The notes: generated from the letters alone by a model not told the origin. A DNA stretch of 64,000 nt from Cornus controversa (GCA_026545225.1 CM048849.1:43486336-43550335); one strand, 5' to 3'; numbered from the stretch's first letter, positions 1 through 11,964 are shown. A program made the numbers and translations.

Positions 1-1077
1 TAAATCTTTTAATTTTTAACAATATTTTTCCCGTGCATAGATATTTGTGGGAATAGAATATGATTTTTGAATAAGATCTTCATTTTTTTTTTACTTGGTT
101 CACTTTTTTTCATTCTTTTTTCATGTTATTCACAAAGAATTTTCTTATCACACATTATTGATTTTTCACCTAAATTTTTTGTTATTTTACTATTAATTAT
201 AATAAGAAAATTGTTGTAATAAGAGAAGAGAAAACGCGAGGAATAAGGAAAAAAGATAAAAATTAATAGAAGAGATAAAAGTTTTATAATTCGTAATTTT
301 TACAATTATCTGTTAAGTATATTTTCAACAGTTCATAAAAAAAAAATGTGAAATGAAGAGTGACAGAGAGAAAAAAGAGGAAGGTTTTGAGATAAAGATA
401 AAAGTTAAAAGTTTTAAAATGAATTAAATTATTTGGACTTATTATTAAATTTTTAACATTGGTTGAGACCTATTACTACAAGAAAACAAAATTTTTAGAA
501 AATCTAATAATAATAAAAAATAAAAATATGAGAAACTAATAAATAATTTGAAGAACTTGTATTTGCCGAGTGTTTGACAACCCCCTAATTCTAGGCTGAA
601 CGGGCCTGTCACCATGGTGGGGAAACCTCATACTTTGTCTATATATAGTATTATAGTCCCATTAGGTGAATGTCCCCTTGTTTAATTTTCAGATTGCATT
701 AATGTATTTTGTTTTAAATGCAACCAGCAATATGCCCAACTACCACATGAATATTAATGAAACAATTTCATCATCAGCCGATATCCCAGTAGAGGGACAC
801 GAAGATGGATGTATAGTTGGAGTATGGACCTGTAATCACCATTATACATCAATATCTATATTATATTTAAGCTTGATTTAAAATATTTTTATTTATCTAC
901 GGTCTAAAATTACTTTATATAATTATTTAACGGTCACAATTTCAAGTATGAGTCACAATTTCAAGTATGTTATAGTGTCGTATGCACAAACATACACTAA
1001 TGTGTGTGTGTATATATATATATATCACAAGTATCTCTAATTTTTTGATATTAAATCAGAGTCAAGATTCAATCCAA
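1..1077. other. AT-rich intergenic stretch, no gene seen
   Basis: Very AT-rich sequence with short purine tracts and a TA-repeat near 1010-1025. The only longer frame, at 666-881, has no recognisable domain and no splice or codon signature that would support it. I see no gene here. Confidence 0.6.
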
Positions 1078-1085
1078 TAATTAAT

Positions 1086-1298
1086 GAGCAATGCCACACG
1101 TCATGAAATTATTTTATGAATTTGTATCATGAATGATGTGACAGGTAACGTGGAGAACTGGTGTTGGTAGAATTCTCTCTATACACAGAGTTCTATGATA
1201 TTATTACTGAATTTCACCAATATTAACTCTTCACGTTATCTGCCACATCATTCATGAACAAATTCATGAAATAATTTCACGACGTTTAACATTTCTCG
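1086..1298. mobile_element. Foldback MITE with 8-bp target duplication
   Basis: The two halves are near reverse complements over about 68 bp: a left arm with GTCATGAAATTATTTTATG and a right arm that on the minus strand reads GTCGTGAAATTATTTCATG. The element is bounded on both sides by TAATTAAT (1078-1085 and 1299-1306). It is a non-autonomous DNA transposon; an 8-bp duplication suits hAT, but the superfamily is not proven. Confidence 0.8.
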
Positions 1299-1512
1299 TA
1301 ATTAATAAAGAAAGAACACAACTCCTGTAGAGGGATATTGAGAGCTTATTGTAACTTGTTCTTTTTACAAGTATGAAACTATTTGAGTTCTCTTGTTCAT
1401 GACTTCCTTCATTGTTTGTTACTTCACACTTTGTATATTTTGAAACGGAATTCCGAATATTTCGGTATTCGGGATTAAATGACAGATTTTAGTAGCATTC
1501 ATTGCCAAAAAC

Positions 1513-2029
1513 TAGGGGTGCACAAAAATTCATCTAAACCGGGAATCCAAACCGGATCGGACCGGATCGGACAATTCGGTCCGATTTTTTCGCGGTTCGG
1601 TTCGGTTCGGTCATTGTTCCAATTTTGTGGAACCGTGTAGTAACGGTCTGGTTACGGTTTTCAGTCCCTTAGGACCGAACCGAATCGGACCGAACCGTTT
1701 CTATATATATAAATATAAAATATGTTATATCTAATATTTAAATATTATACTTATTATATACTTATAGTATTATAATTATACTATAATTATAATATAATTG
1801 CAATCTTTGTTTTTGAAATATTATACTTATAATATACTTATAGTATTATAATTATAGGTTGGTGAACCGTGGAACCGAACCGGACCAAATCGGTTCTTCG
1901 CGGTTCGGTTTGGTCCGGTTCCATACGGTTAAACGGTTCGGTCTGGTTCCATTTTTAGTGGAACCTGACCAAACGGTTTGGTTCCAAAAAATGCCAGATT
2001 CGGACCAATCCGGACCGTGTGCACCCCTA
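1513..2029. mobile_element. hAT MITE, TIR TAGGGGTGCAC, perfect 8-bp TSD
   Basis: The ends are TAGGGGTGCAC and GTGCACCCCTA, exact terminal inverted repeats. They are flanked by CCAAAAAC at 1505-1512 and 2030-2037, the 8-bp target duplication expected of hAT transposons. The interior is rich in CGGTTCGG/CCGAACCG motifs around a very AT-rich core, and there is no coding capacity. Relatives occur near 11.97-12.37 kb and probably 55.89-56.35 kb. Confidence 0.92.
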
Positions 2030-2037
2030 CCAAAAAC

Positions 2038-3025
2038 CCCTTGTACTGTATAACTTTTGACAAGTTGTTCTCTTAAACTAAAGATATTGCATATCACCAC
2101 TTACAATTATAAAAAATGTTTGCAAGATACTCCCTCCCAAGAAAAATATCTTGCAAACTTTTCAATAGTTGAGGAACAAATTTCAATTCAAGGAATAACT
2201 TTAAAAAATTGTATAGTACGTGAACGTTATTTACAACTAACTATCAATAAAAGCCTTTTTTTTATTTTTTCATTATCAGTCCTATCATAAATTTTGGATG
2301 GTTGGATAAATTTTCATCATTTATGAGTTTATTGTACAATTTTTATAATGGAAGTAAAAAGCCTACCTTGATTTGTTATTTAGAAAGTAGTTCTCAAGAG
2401 AACTCAAAAAATAGAAAATCGTTTTCAGTTCAAAACAAACATTTTTTTAATTTGAGATTTCAGGAAGAAAAAAAAAATAGTTGTCAAAAAACTGTCAACA
2501 AACAAATTCTTGCATAATTTTTTAATTTGTAATTTTCAAAAAATAAAAAACTGTTCAACCAAACAGGCCTAAAGGTTTCTTTTTCCTTTTTTTTTTTTTC
2601 GTCAAACAGTAGGATTTAAATCCTCCATAGTAATCACATGGTAGCGTAAAGTCAAAGACAATAACTTGCATCACAATAATAATAGCTGTCTAGCATGTCT
2701 CACATCACAATCCCTTTCAAATCTGCATATTTATCAATAAGGTTACAAATCCACAATAATTTATAACCTTGTAGTATGAGTGTTTGTGTATGTCTATGCA
2801 TCATGAAACGTGTTCAGATGAGGCCGGTGGCCTCTTGTGTATTAGCATCTAATGCATCTCAGAATTGGGGTGGTCCTATGCATATTCCAGTCAATTCACA
2901 CAGTTGGCTCACATTCCCATTAATTCTATGAGGGATATGGTACTTTGACATATTTTGCATTTATTGCAGCGGTTAACATAGATTTCACATGAATGTTATA
3001 TATATATATATATACACATATACAT
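2038..3025. other. Intergenic, no gene seen
   Basis: AT-rich sequence with homopolymer T runs and a short TA repeat at about 3000-3014. The small frames present have no recognised domain or codon pattern. Confidence 0.5.
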
Positions 3026-3605
3026 GAGTAATGATATCTTGTTCACATGTGAGCAAGTAATTTTTTATACACCAAATATGGTAACGGTTAGATATAATCT
3101 ACGTGTAAAAGAGTTAACTTTTAAAAATCATTACAATCATATTCAATGGTTACTATATATGGTGTGAAAGAATTTCTTACTCATCAGTGAGCAAGAGATA
3201 ATTTTTGTATATATATATATATATATATAGAGTAATGATCTCTTAGTTATCAATGAATAAAAATTTCATCCAAACCAAATACATTAACCGTTGGATGTGA
3301 TTGCTAAATATTTTTTGATAATTGTCTTTTTTATATTAATCACAGCCAACGGTCTGTGCTCGGTCTTAATAAAATTCTTGCTCATCGGTGAGCAAGCTAT
3401 CATTACTCTATATATGTATATCAGAAATGATCTCTTCCTCACCGGTAAATAAAAAATTCTTTCACACCATGTATGATAACCATTGAATATGATTGAAATG
3501 ATTTTTGAAAGTTACTTTTTTTATACTTAAATTATATCTAATAATTACTATGCTTGGTGTGTAAAAAATTTCTTGATCACCGATGAATAAGAGATCATTA
3601 TATAA
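3026..3605. repeat. Three side-by-side copies of a ~180-bp MITE family
   Basis: Three units at about 3026-3205, 3230-3412 and 3427-3600 share ends of the form TAATGATCTCTTGCTCACC and the inverse GGTGAGCAAGAGATCATTA. Each has a similar interior (a TTTCACACCA-like block and an ATTCAATGGTTA-like block). The terminal inversion identifies a non-autonomous DNA element family. Copies are diverged from each other and separated by TA repeats. Confidence 0.7.
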
Positions 3606-4103
3606 TAAAAACCGTTTTAGGTAATTATAAAAAGAGTTCTCTAAAAACAAACAATTTTTTAACTCATAAAACAGTTTTTAAAAACTGTCAATTAAACAGA
3701 TTTTTGTATAATTTTGTGATTATCAAAAACAGAAAACTGTTTTCAAAATACTGAAACAAACAAATCCTAAGTTTTAGCTACACCAAAATTGATTACATGG
3801 CATTGCCTGATTGGATCTTGACAATATCTATGAAACAGCATGTTCCTCCAGTAGCACCCTGGTCGTTTATCAACCAGCTGATATCATCATATTCATGGCT
3901 ATTAAAATTGTCGATACAGTCAAATTCAAACTTCCATTTCAACAAGGAAGGTTTGGTTGTATACATGGAACAAATAAATGAATAAAAAAAAATATATATT
4001 TTTTTACTATATATGCATGGTTTATATTGATGAGTAATATGCATTTGTGGATATACACCAACAGGGCATCTCCTGCTTCTGGGCTTTGCTTTAATCTCAG
4101 AAT

Positions 4104-4414
4104 ATGGCTGAAGAAATACCCAAATCCATTTATGATTTCACTGTCAAGGTATTACTTTGTTATGTTTTCTTTTTAATTTTCATTTATTCTGAAATGCACT
4201 CATGAATATTTTTTCTTTTAGCTTGTGATTTTGAGTTCCATCTTTAGCTTATTGATTGGGTTTCTCACTATCTTATAGGTCTTCACTAATTAATGTCCAT
4301 TTTCAACATCAATTTGTTTGATCTTTGGTCTTCCATTCTTTAGTTAATTTTATGTTTTGTTGTCAGAGGTTGCTAATGATATCAGTGATGGACATGTTCT
4401 CTCCTTGATGCTTT

Positions 4415-4500
<86 letters not shown>

Positions 4501-7500
4501 TTATATATACATGTATATATATGAAGAGTTTGGGGATGTTACTTTTGAGTTTTCTGGCTCTTTCTTATTAGTGCTTTGTTTGGATTCTGAGAACAAAGGA
4601 AAAAAAAAGAAAGAAAGTTTATTCACTAGTTAGTGTCCATTTTCAACATCAATTTGTTAGTTTTTTTTTTGGGTTATATCTATCTTTTGATCTTCCATTC
4701 TTTAGTTAATTTTATGTTATGAGATCAGTGATGGACATGTTCTCTCCTTGATGCTTTTATTCTCTCTCTCTACACACACACACACATAAAGTTTGGGGAT
4801 GTTACTTTTGAGTTTTCTGGCTCTTTCATATTAGTGCTTTGTTTGGATTCTCAGAATAAAGGGAAAAAAAAAGAAAGTTTGGTAATACTGCTTTTGAGTT
4901 TTCTTCCCCTTTCTTATTGGTGCTTTGTTTGGATTATGAGAATAAAGGGAAGAAAAGAAATAAAACATGTGGAATATGTTTGGAATTCTCCTTTTCCTTT
5001 CATCTTCTAGCAATTCCTCTTCTTATTTTTGTTGTTTCCATATGTAAATTGCTGACTGATTGAAGTGCAGGATATTCGCGGAAATGACGTGCCTCTGAGT
5101 AATTACAGTGAGAAGGTGCTTCTAATAGTGAATGTTGCTTCAAAATGGTTTGTCTCAATCTCTCAATCCATGTCCAATTTATTTTCATCATCAAATAAAC
5201 AATTTCTGATTTTTATTTTCCCATTGCTTTGACATGATATACTAGATGTTGCTCTTTGATCTTCCAAGGAAAAAGAATAGTAGTTTCGGAATCTTAAGAC
5301 AACCCTTTTGTTATTGCTAGAATCAAAATCTTTATTCCAATTCTTGTTTCTTTATAGTTCCCCCATATGGAACCTTAAAAGCCACAAACATTGGGTCTGG
5401 AAATCTTTCACTATTTTGTTATTATAAAAAATTGTGAAGCCCTAAGGGCTACCTACTTCACCTAAATTAATTAATCCTAATGTAGGTCACTTGGGACCCG
5501 TTCGGTAACCGTTTTTGCTTCGTGTTTTCTGTTGCGGGTAGTGTAATGTAGTGAGCAAAACACCAAAACGTGTTTGGTAATTTTTGTTGCGATTAGAATA
5601 GTACCCCATTTGTTGCCGAAAAGAGGCCCAAATCGGAAACAAAAAACTGGTGTTTCCTAATGTTTTCGCAATGTAGCCAAAACACTGTAGCAATGAACAG
5701 TATCAAAAAAAAAAATACTCTAGGGGGCTTTTATTAACTAGTCATTTTGTTTTTTAATCTTGCAACACTTTTTTGCCAAACATATTTTCATGTTTTTGTT
5801 TCCAAAAATCTTGCAACATACGTTACCAAACATGCTTCCAATCACTATTGAACACACTCCACAACAAAAATATTATTTCTGTTTTGGATAAAACATAAAC
5901 GCAAAACGTTTTTCGGTTGCAAACAAGCTCTTAACTTGTTAACTGGTGAAGGAAATAGAACAAAGGTAGTAATGCTTTCTCACATTGGTTCTGATGATGA
6001 ATCTTAGGGACAAAAGAAAAAAAGAAAGAAAGTTTGTAGACTAATTGTAAGAGCTTATTGGAGCAATTTCAGGGGAATATTTTTGAAACCAAATATTTTA
6101 TAGTAAATGTGCACTTGATTTTCTCTTCCTTGGTATTATTTCCCCTCCCTTCCATCATCAACTGACAAATTTATGAAGATCAGATGAACATTACACTGTT
6201 TATTATCTCATGAAACTTTCACAGACATCTCTTAGTTGACCCAACATGTGAACTTGTTCACTGGCATGAATCTGCTGAGCTGGAATTTTATCAATTGTTA
6301 GAAATATAAAAAAATTGTGTTTATTGAATTTGTCTTGTATTATGAACAATACATAAAATGCCTATTTATAGGCACATAATTTTGGAGACAAAATTCTAGA
6401 TGATTTAGGAGAAGATATAATAAACCTATGTGGATTAGGAAATGATATAATAGAAAACATATAATCTAACCGCCCCCTCAAACTCAATGTGAGTTATATG
6501 AAGCCAACAAACGATCTCAATTTTTTTGGTGAAGACGGCAAACAAAAGAAGATAATGACACAACCCAACTTATAACAACAATCATTCGATAAATCTTACT
6601 CTATGCGCAGGGACTTCTTTAAACGTTTACCAATGTTTTGTTTTCAGAATCCAGAATTGGTTTATGAGGAGTGAAGTTGAAAACTGAGGAGGCATTTAGA
6701 TGTCACACACAAATTATTTTCCAGTTACTGTATTTACATGGCATTTTAAGTTGCAAAAACCATCCCTTATGGTGAATATTATTGAGTCATTACTAAGGAA
6801 AAACACCCACGATGAGATATGACTTAAAATCATATAACACGACGATGAGTACCATGTATATTGGTTGGTTTTCTTTCTTGAGGCTTTGTTTTGCAGTAAA
6901 CTATAATGTTCTCTATTTTGACATTGGCAAAGTGATAGTGACAAGGCCAACCAATGTGATGTTACTCCTAAGTAGTAGGACTGAAATGTCCGAAGCAACT
7001 TTTATAGGAACAATTCCACAAAAAGTGGTACATGACTGCACTACACAGCTTGTGCAAAGCTTTGACAACTACACAGTTAGCATATTCCTATTCATATCCT
7101 TTGAAAGTGGAAGTTCTATAGGGAAATGATTCTTCCATAAAAATTGAACTTTCGAATTAAGAAACTACTAGTGCGGACTCAGGTCGAACCTTGGTGCAAT
7201 GGCAAGTGCCCTCACCCAAAGCGATGTGTCGCGGGTTAGAGACTTGGGAGCGGCCTCTCCAAAAATGGGGTAAGGCTTGACGACATCCACATTTCCCAGT
7301 TCCTGCTTAAGCGGGAGCCTTGTGTGCACTGGATACGTCCACTCAGTAAGATACTTCTGGGGCTGATGGTTGAAATATACATTTCTAGATCCCCAGTTTT
7401 GAACACTAGGGGTGAGAAATGCAGCATATTTCTCGAAATCTACTTTGTTGCTTGGGGTATAAGTACATTTTTTTGTCTGTTTGATCTTTACTAGATTACG

Positions 7501-8715
7501 TGGTTTCAAACTTTGGGGGTGACAATGTTACTTATTTCTTGAAGCCTGCTTATAGCTTGGGGTTTAATTTACAGTGAGAACTAAATTCTCCCTAATATAT
7601 TTAAGCTGTTCAAACTATCTTTTCACTTTCCGACTTTTGGTCCCTCTTTTGCAGTGGTTTAACACAATCAAACTACAAAGAATTGAACATTCTATATGAA
7701 AAATACAAAGACCAAGGTGAGTAATCCTTGCTGGATAGTTCTTTAGATTCACCGACCTGTCTGTTTCCGTTTATATATCTGTGTGATTCCTTCTATTCAC
7801 GAGAAATTGAGATTCATAACACCATGGCTGGTATTTTTGTGGCAGGTTTGGAGATCTTGGCATTTCCTTGCAACCAGTTTGGTTGGCAAGAACCAGGAAC
7901 TAATGAGGAGATTCAGGAAACTGCCTGCACTATGTTCAAAGCCGAATTCCCAATATTTGATAAGGTAATCATTTATAGCAAGAGTTTATAAAATATATGA
8001 GAAATGGTTTATATAAAATAGTGATTCAGAGTAGTGAAGAGGTTGGACTTAGTGCGATGGCAAATGCCCTTGCCCAAAGCGATGTATCGTGGGTTTGAGG
8101 CTTTCCTACATCCACCTCACCCAGATCCCCCGCTCAAGCGGAGGAGCCTTGTGTACTGGGAACGACCTTTTTTTTTTAGTGATTCAGAGTAGTGCAGCTT
8201 GCGCACTCTGATCCAAAACTGAAACCTTGGATTTTTCTATGTATATATTTTCCTGGAAAATGACATCTCAGAAACCAAAGGAAGCCATTTTCCTTCATCT
8301 AGACAGCTACAGAAAAGTCCCAAATTTTGGATTCTGGTCATTTCACTATTTTATTTCTCTGGTAAGCTATAAGCCAAACAGTATATTGAAATGCAACAAT
8401 TTTTTTGGGATGTTGTAGATTGAGGTTAACGGAAAGAATGCAGCACCCCTCTACAAGTTCCTAAAATCTGAGAAAGGAGGGTTACTTGTGGATGGCGTCA
8501 AATGGAACTTCACTAAGTTTTTGGTAAACAAGGAAGGGAAGGTTGTGGAGAGATATGGTCCGACGACATCACCTCTGAAAATCGAGGTTTGATCGATAAT
8601 TTTTCCTTTTTTTATGATGTATGGTTCTCAGGAAGTGTAAGAATTGCCATTGATTGTTGTTCTATTTCTTTCCTTTTTGCAGAAAGATATACAAAATTTG
8701 TTGGGTTCTTCTTGA
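4104..8715 (+). CDS. GPX2: Glutathione peroxidase, GPX2-type (thioredoxin-dependent), six exons
   Basis: Exons are 4104-4148, 5071-5147, 7655-7716, 7846-7964, 8419-8586 and 8683-8715, all with GT-AG introns, and the joined frame is 167 aa, the normal length for cytosolic plant GPXs. The N-terminus ([17 protein letters not shown]) closely resembles Arabidopsis GPX2. The peroxidatic Cys41 lies in NVASKCGLT and its TGT codon is split across intron 2. Cys70 is in AFPCNQF and the resolving Cys89 in TACTMFK. Gln76, Trp130 and Asn131 (KWNFTKF) complete the catalytic tetrad. Plant members use Cys rather than selenocysteine and take electrons from thioredoxin to reduce H2O2 and lipid hydroperoxides. 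No transit peptide is seen, so a cytosolic location is inferred. Introns 1, 2 and 4 carry repeats, but none disturbs a splice site. This is the best-supported gene of the window. Confidence 0.95.
4286..4960. repeat. Direct duplication inside GPX2 intron 1
   Basis: A block at about 4286-4618 is repeated at about 4626-4876: both contain GTCCATTTTCAACATCAATT, GTGATGGACATGTTCTCTCC and TTTGGGGATGTTACTTTTG in the same order. A third, shorter copy of the last part (GTGCTTTGTTTGGATT followed by an A-rich tract) lies at about 4880-4960. Each longer copy has its own microsatellite. Confidence 0.8.
4420..4517. repeat. Compound microsatellite (CT)n(AT)n(AC)n in GPX2 intron 1
   Basis: Consecutive runs of CT, TA and CA dinucleotides. 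The paralogous copy at about 4761-4788 has much shorter (CT)n and (AC)n runs, so the tract has changed length since the intron duplication. Confidence 0.9.
5493..5940. mobile_element. MITE-like element in GPX2 intron 2
   Basis: It begins GGGACCCGTTCGGTAACCG and ends with a sequence whose reverse complement is GAGCTTGTTTGCAACCGAAA, an imperfect terminal inverted repeat of the hAT-like 'GTTTGGTAAC' kind common in plants. The interior has repeated AAACA/TGTTT motifs. No exact target duplication could be fixed, so the ends are approximate. Confidence 0.55.
6296..6620 (-). mobile_element. Copia-type LTR plus adjoining internal remnant, in GPX2 intron 2
   Basis: TGTTAGAAATATAAAA to ATAATCTAAC (6296-6470) matches the solo LTR at 48485-48726 and the LTR at about 50817-50988, including the ATTTATAGGCACATAA and TTTAGGAGA motifs. 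It is followed by CCCCCTCAAACTCAA, the reverse complement of a GA-rich polypurine tract, so the element lies on the minus strand and only its 3' end is preserved. The inner limit (~6620) is a guess. Confidence 0.7.
7182..7340 (+). mobile_element. Au-type SINE in GPX2 intron 2
   Basis: It contains the tRNA-derived pol III promoter of the plant Au SINE family: the box A region TTGGTGCAATGGCAAGTG, then CGATGTGTCGCGGGTTAGAG around box B. The characteristic tail CGGGAGCCTTGTG is present. A possible short duplication, ACTCAG, lies at 7177 and 7341. It is inserted about 300 bp upstream of exon 3. Confidence 0.85.
8037..8176 (+). mobile_element. Au-type SINE in GPX2 intron 4, 18-bp TSD
   Basis: A shortened Au SINE: GTTGGACTTAGTGCGATGG, then CGATGTATCGTGGGTTTGAG, then the GGAGCCTTGTG tail and a T run. 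It is bounded by an exact 18-bp direct repeat, TAGTGATTCAGAGTAGTG (8019-8036 and 8177-8194), which is the target-site duplication. It lacks the block between box B and the tail that is present in the 7.2-kb copy. Confidence 0.93.
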
Positions 8716-9382
8716 GCATGAAGGTTTGATTCGGAACTCCACCTTGTTAGAACTAATTTATCACATTAAACTGCAATTGTGTGCATTAAAATGAAGTACA
8801 CAGTCATAACTAGAACTTGAAATTTTTATTTGGTAAGCTTTTGTTTTCTACTGTTTTATTACCTCTTTCATATTCTACATTAAACCACATTGAAAGATAG
8901 ATTTATTTATTTTATTTCTTGTCTGAACTATCTGTTTTAAAACTAGTAATATCAGTTTAAAAGCTTGATCAGGCTTTTAATTGAAGAACTTGTGTAGATG
9001 ATGAGACAAGTTTTATAATGGTCAGTGATTCAATATGTCGCAATGCTTTAATTTGGACCTTTAATTATATATATAAATATATATTGCATAATAGCATATG
9101 TTCAAGCTTAGAAAATGGAAAGGCCAATCAAGTTGTAAAGAAAACTATCAAATAGCAGTGTGAGTGTGTGTATGTTGAACTAAAAGGTTTAAAAAGAACC
9201 TATTTAGCTTATAAAGTAAATTCCATTTACAAAAGATGCGACCCAACCACAGTAAATTTCTAATTAGTCTGCATGAAATCAATATTCTAAAAAATATTTT
9301 AAAGCTACTGAAATTAGCTGGAAGTTATATAATCTGATTGTACTCTGTTTTTTTTTTGTTTTTTTATTTTTTTGACCTTGCA

Positions 9383-9600
9383 GGACGTACAAAAGCAACC
9401 TGGTGTTCCCTAGATTGCAGAGATATGATGATTTCTCTCTTTGTGTTGCTTCACATTTTAACTATAAAACTGGTTCCATATGTAAAAGAGGTCTTTGTTA
9501 GTGGTGTTATGTTTATGTTTATCATCCCTGCCTGTAGTTGGACAAATAAGCAACTCAAAACTAATACAATTTCTGTCTATATCTCTCAAGTTATTATGAA
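9383..9600 (+). other. Possible 3'-UTR exon of GPX2
   Basis: Just after the GPX2 stop a donor-like AAG|GTTTGA occurs near 8724. A long T-rich tract ending CTTGCAG|GACG occurs at 9376-9386, a good acceptor. The sequence after it is less AT-rich than its surroundings and has no domain. A spliced 3'-UTR is plausible but unproven; the rest of 8716-9382 shows nothing else. Confidence 0.3.
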
Positions 9601-9620
9601 AACCAGTGCAATATAGATTT

Positions 9621-9830
9621 CTTTTTTCTGTAACTGGAGTGTTTGGGGTTTTGCCCTACTAATTCCTAAGATACCGTGCAAAATGTCCCCTTCACACGGA
9701 TCGGATAAAGCTCGGCTTGCGCTGCGGGCGTGGCCCTAAGGAATTGTTTGCGGAGAGCGAACTTTAGACCTGATGCTTCATGAGCACCAGAATCAGGTGA
9801 CTTTATCACTAGAGTCAATCCTTTGGAGTT
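9621..9830 (-). mobile_element. tRNA-related SINE with 17-bp TSD
   Basis: It is flanked by an exact 17-bp direct repeat, CAGTGCAATATAGATTT (9604-9620 and 9831-9847). Read on the minus strand it has a box B-like GTTCGCTCTCCGC. The same strand also carries the GCCACGCCCG and GATCCGATCCGTGTGAAGG stretches typical of a plant SINE family, and ends in an A-rich tail next to the left TSD. No coding capacity. Confidence 0.85.
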
Positions 9831-9847
9831 CAGTGCAATATAGATTT

Positions 9848-10480
9848 GGACAGGGAAAAGAAAAGGAAATATCTCATTAAATTTGCCAATTTATGTAGTT
9901 GACTTGCATTTGTGATGGTACTTGTGTTTCACTTAGCACCTAATAGATATGTTAGTTGGAGCTGTACAAGTTTTGTGTACACACATTGTCTCAGCCTCTC
10001 TTTCATTTTTCTGTTCCTTATAACCCATTTCCTTGAACAAGATCCAATTGCAAAGTCACATGAAACCCTTGGGACATTTTGCCCATATATGTATGGAGGA
10101 TAATGAATTAGCCCCTCTAGGAATGAGAATTTGAGAGAGAGAGAGAGAGAGTTATCATGCATTCAAAAAAATTAGTTAATTTTTTCTTCAATACTACACC
10201 AAATACTTTTGATTCTAATTTGGGTTGAAATTGCTGGGCCTGCCTCACAAGAATTATTATATGATCACAAGAATTATTATATGATCAGAGACTACGGTCT
10301 CTACTAATCACAAACTTTTACACAATTAAAAAATCAAACAAAGTTGATACATTTAATTGTGGTAACTTTCCCACCCATCACATGTTTATTATGATATTTC
10401 ACTTTGCAACTCTGTATCCCTCTTTACCTTTTGGAGCCAGGTGCCATTCACTTTTACGAGAAATTATTAGATATCCCAAA
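9848..10480. other. Intergenic, no gene seen
   Basis: Contains a (GA)n run at 10133-10151 and a 21-bp unit repeated twice at about 10247-10287 (CAAGAATTATTATATGATCA). Short frames on both strands show no domain. Confidence 0.5.
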
Positions 10481-10481
10481 T

Positions 10482-10935
10482 AGGGATGAAAATTTAACCC
10501 GCCTCGCTTCACCCTGTTTAAACCTTAAACCAGTTATGGGAGATGCTAAATTATTTTGGGGTGATTATACGGGTGAGAGGGAAAAATCAGCGAAGTTGTG
10601 GGGGCGGGAATGGGGATAGGCACCCCCGTCCTGCCCCGTTCCGTTTATATTTAATATTTACTATATTTCCCTTATATACATAATACACGTACAAAATTAC
10701 CTTCATAGTTATATATATAACCTTTACTAGTTCCAATGCACATGTAAATTATTAAAGACCTTATCACATTAGAGTGTAAAGACTAAAAATAGTACAATTA
10801 CAAAAATAATTTTCTAAAAAAAATTCTTAAAAATAAAAATAAAAATAAAAAAACCCTTCTCACCCTGCCTAGTCCCGTTTATTAAATGGAATGGGACAGG
10901 CAAGGGGGAGGTTTTCTAAACGAGGATGGAAAAGG
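10482..10935. mobile_element. Degenerate hAT-like MITE (GGGATGA..CCCGCC type)
   Basis: It starts TAGGGATGAAAATTTAACCC and has GC-rich CCCCGTCCTGCCCCGTTCC and inverse ATGGAATGGGACAGGCAAGG blocks around an AT-rich core. This resembles the intact hAT MITE at 59622-60093. The right end is worn and no TSD is seen. Confidence 0.45.
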
Positions 10936-11960
10936 GCAGCCCCAGTTAGTTGTATCAGTCTCCCCTTAGTGATCTAAAAAATAACATCAGTAACAACCGG
11001 TTCAATGCGCCACAGAGAGTTGAACCGGATGACCGGGTCGGAATTCACATCCAAACTCTGCCCACCAGCTTTAAAAAGCTGCCGGGCACAAGTTTAAAGC
11101 TGCTGGGCATAAAGTACTGTGGCTTTATTGAACTAGAGCCAAGTATTCAAACTAGTAAGCGTTTTTCAAGCTCCCTGTCACTATTGGCTTTATTGAACTA
11201 GAGAATGGTTAAAATAAAATAAAGTATAAACTACAGCCAAGTATTCTGTTTTGAATTATGTATTGCTATCAAAATTTTTGACATTAATTTTAGAAGTAAA
11301 TTATGTATTCTATGATATAAGGGACAATGCTCTCATGACCATGGATCAAACATTCAATCATCTACCTACCATCCAATGCAACTAGAGCTCAAAATTAGCA
11401 ATCCTTCCCACCAAATCAACAAAATCCATCACTCCATTTTGGTGGTGAATTATGTATTGTTTTAAAAAATTTTGACATCAATTTTAAAAGTAAATTATGT
11501 ATTCTATGACATGAGTATTCATTTATTTCATAATTAAGTTTATTTTTATTTATTAATTTCGTTAAAGTATAATACTAAGCATTTTAATAATGACGACGAC
11601 TTTAAATTCATCAAAAGTCCATTGCTTGTGCTAAATGATTTTTAAAAATTCAACAAAAATCATCAGAATTCAATAAAAATCAATCTTTATCTAATTATGT
11701 TGTAAAAAGTTATGTATTGGTGCATTTTGGTCACTGTGTGAGGTTGAAAAAAAAAATCACGATCGTAATAATCGATTCCGATACATTACACTCATACGAG
11801 TCCAAATCCATTACACCGCGTCTGCAACTGCAAACCATGACCAGAGTACCGTCACGATAATATACTGCCCCTATCAAATTGAAAATGATTGATTGGTATA
11901 AACAAGAGAAATTAATGAGAGAAGGGCCATGTATTATTAAGCACAACCGAGTATTCAATA
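10936..11960. other. Intergenic with a short direct duplication
   Basis: A block around 11252-11320 (AATTATGTATTG, TTTTGACATTAATTTTA, AAATTATGTATTCTATGA) recurs in diverged form at about 11447-11515. No gene was recognised. Confidence 0.55.
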
Positions 11961-11964
11961 ATTT

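Noticed and set aside
1859-2053. Overlapping frames on both strands with repeated Arg/Phe/Gly
   Set aside because: They are products of the CGGTTCGG repeats of a hAT MITE.
3797-3985. 62-aa frame just upstream of GPX2 as a possible first exon or transit peptide
   Set aside because: It ends in stops before 4104, has no donor site in frame, and the GPX2 N-terminus at 4104 already matches the family.
7168-7509. Long minus-strand frame of 113 aa in GPX2 intron 2
   Set aside because: It is the antisense of an Au-SINE and adjacent repeat; it has no domain and lies inside an intron.
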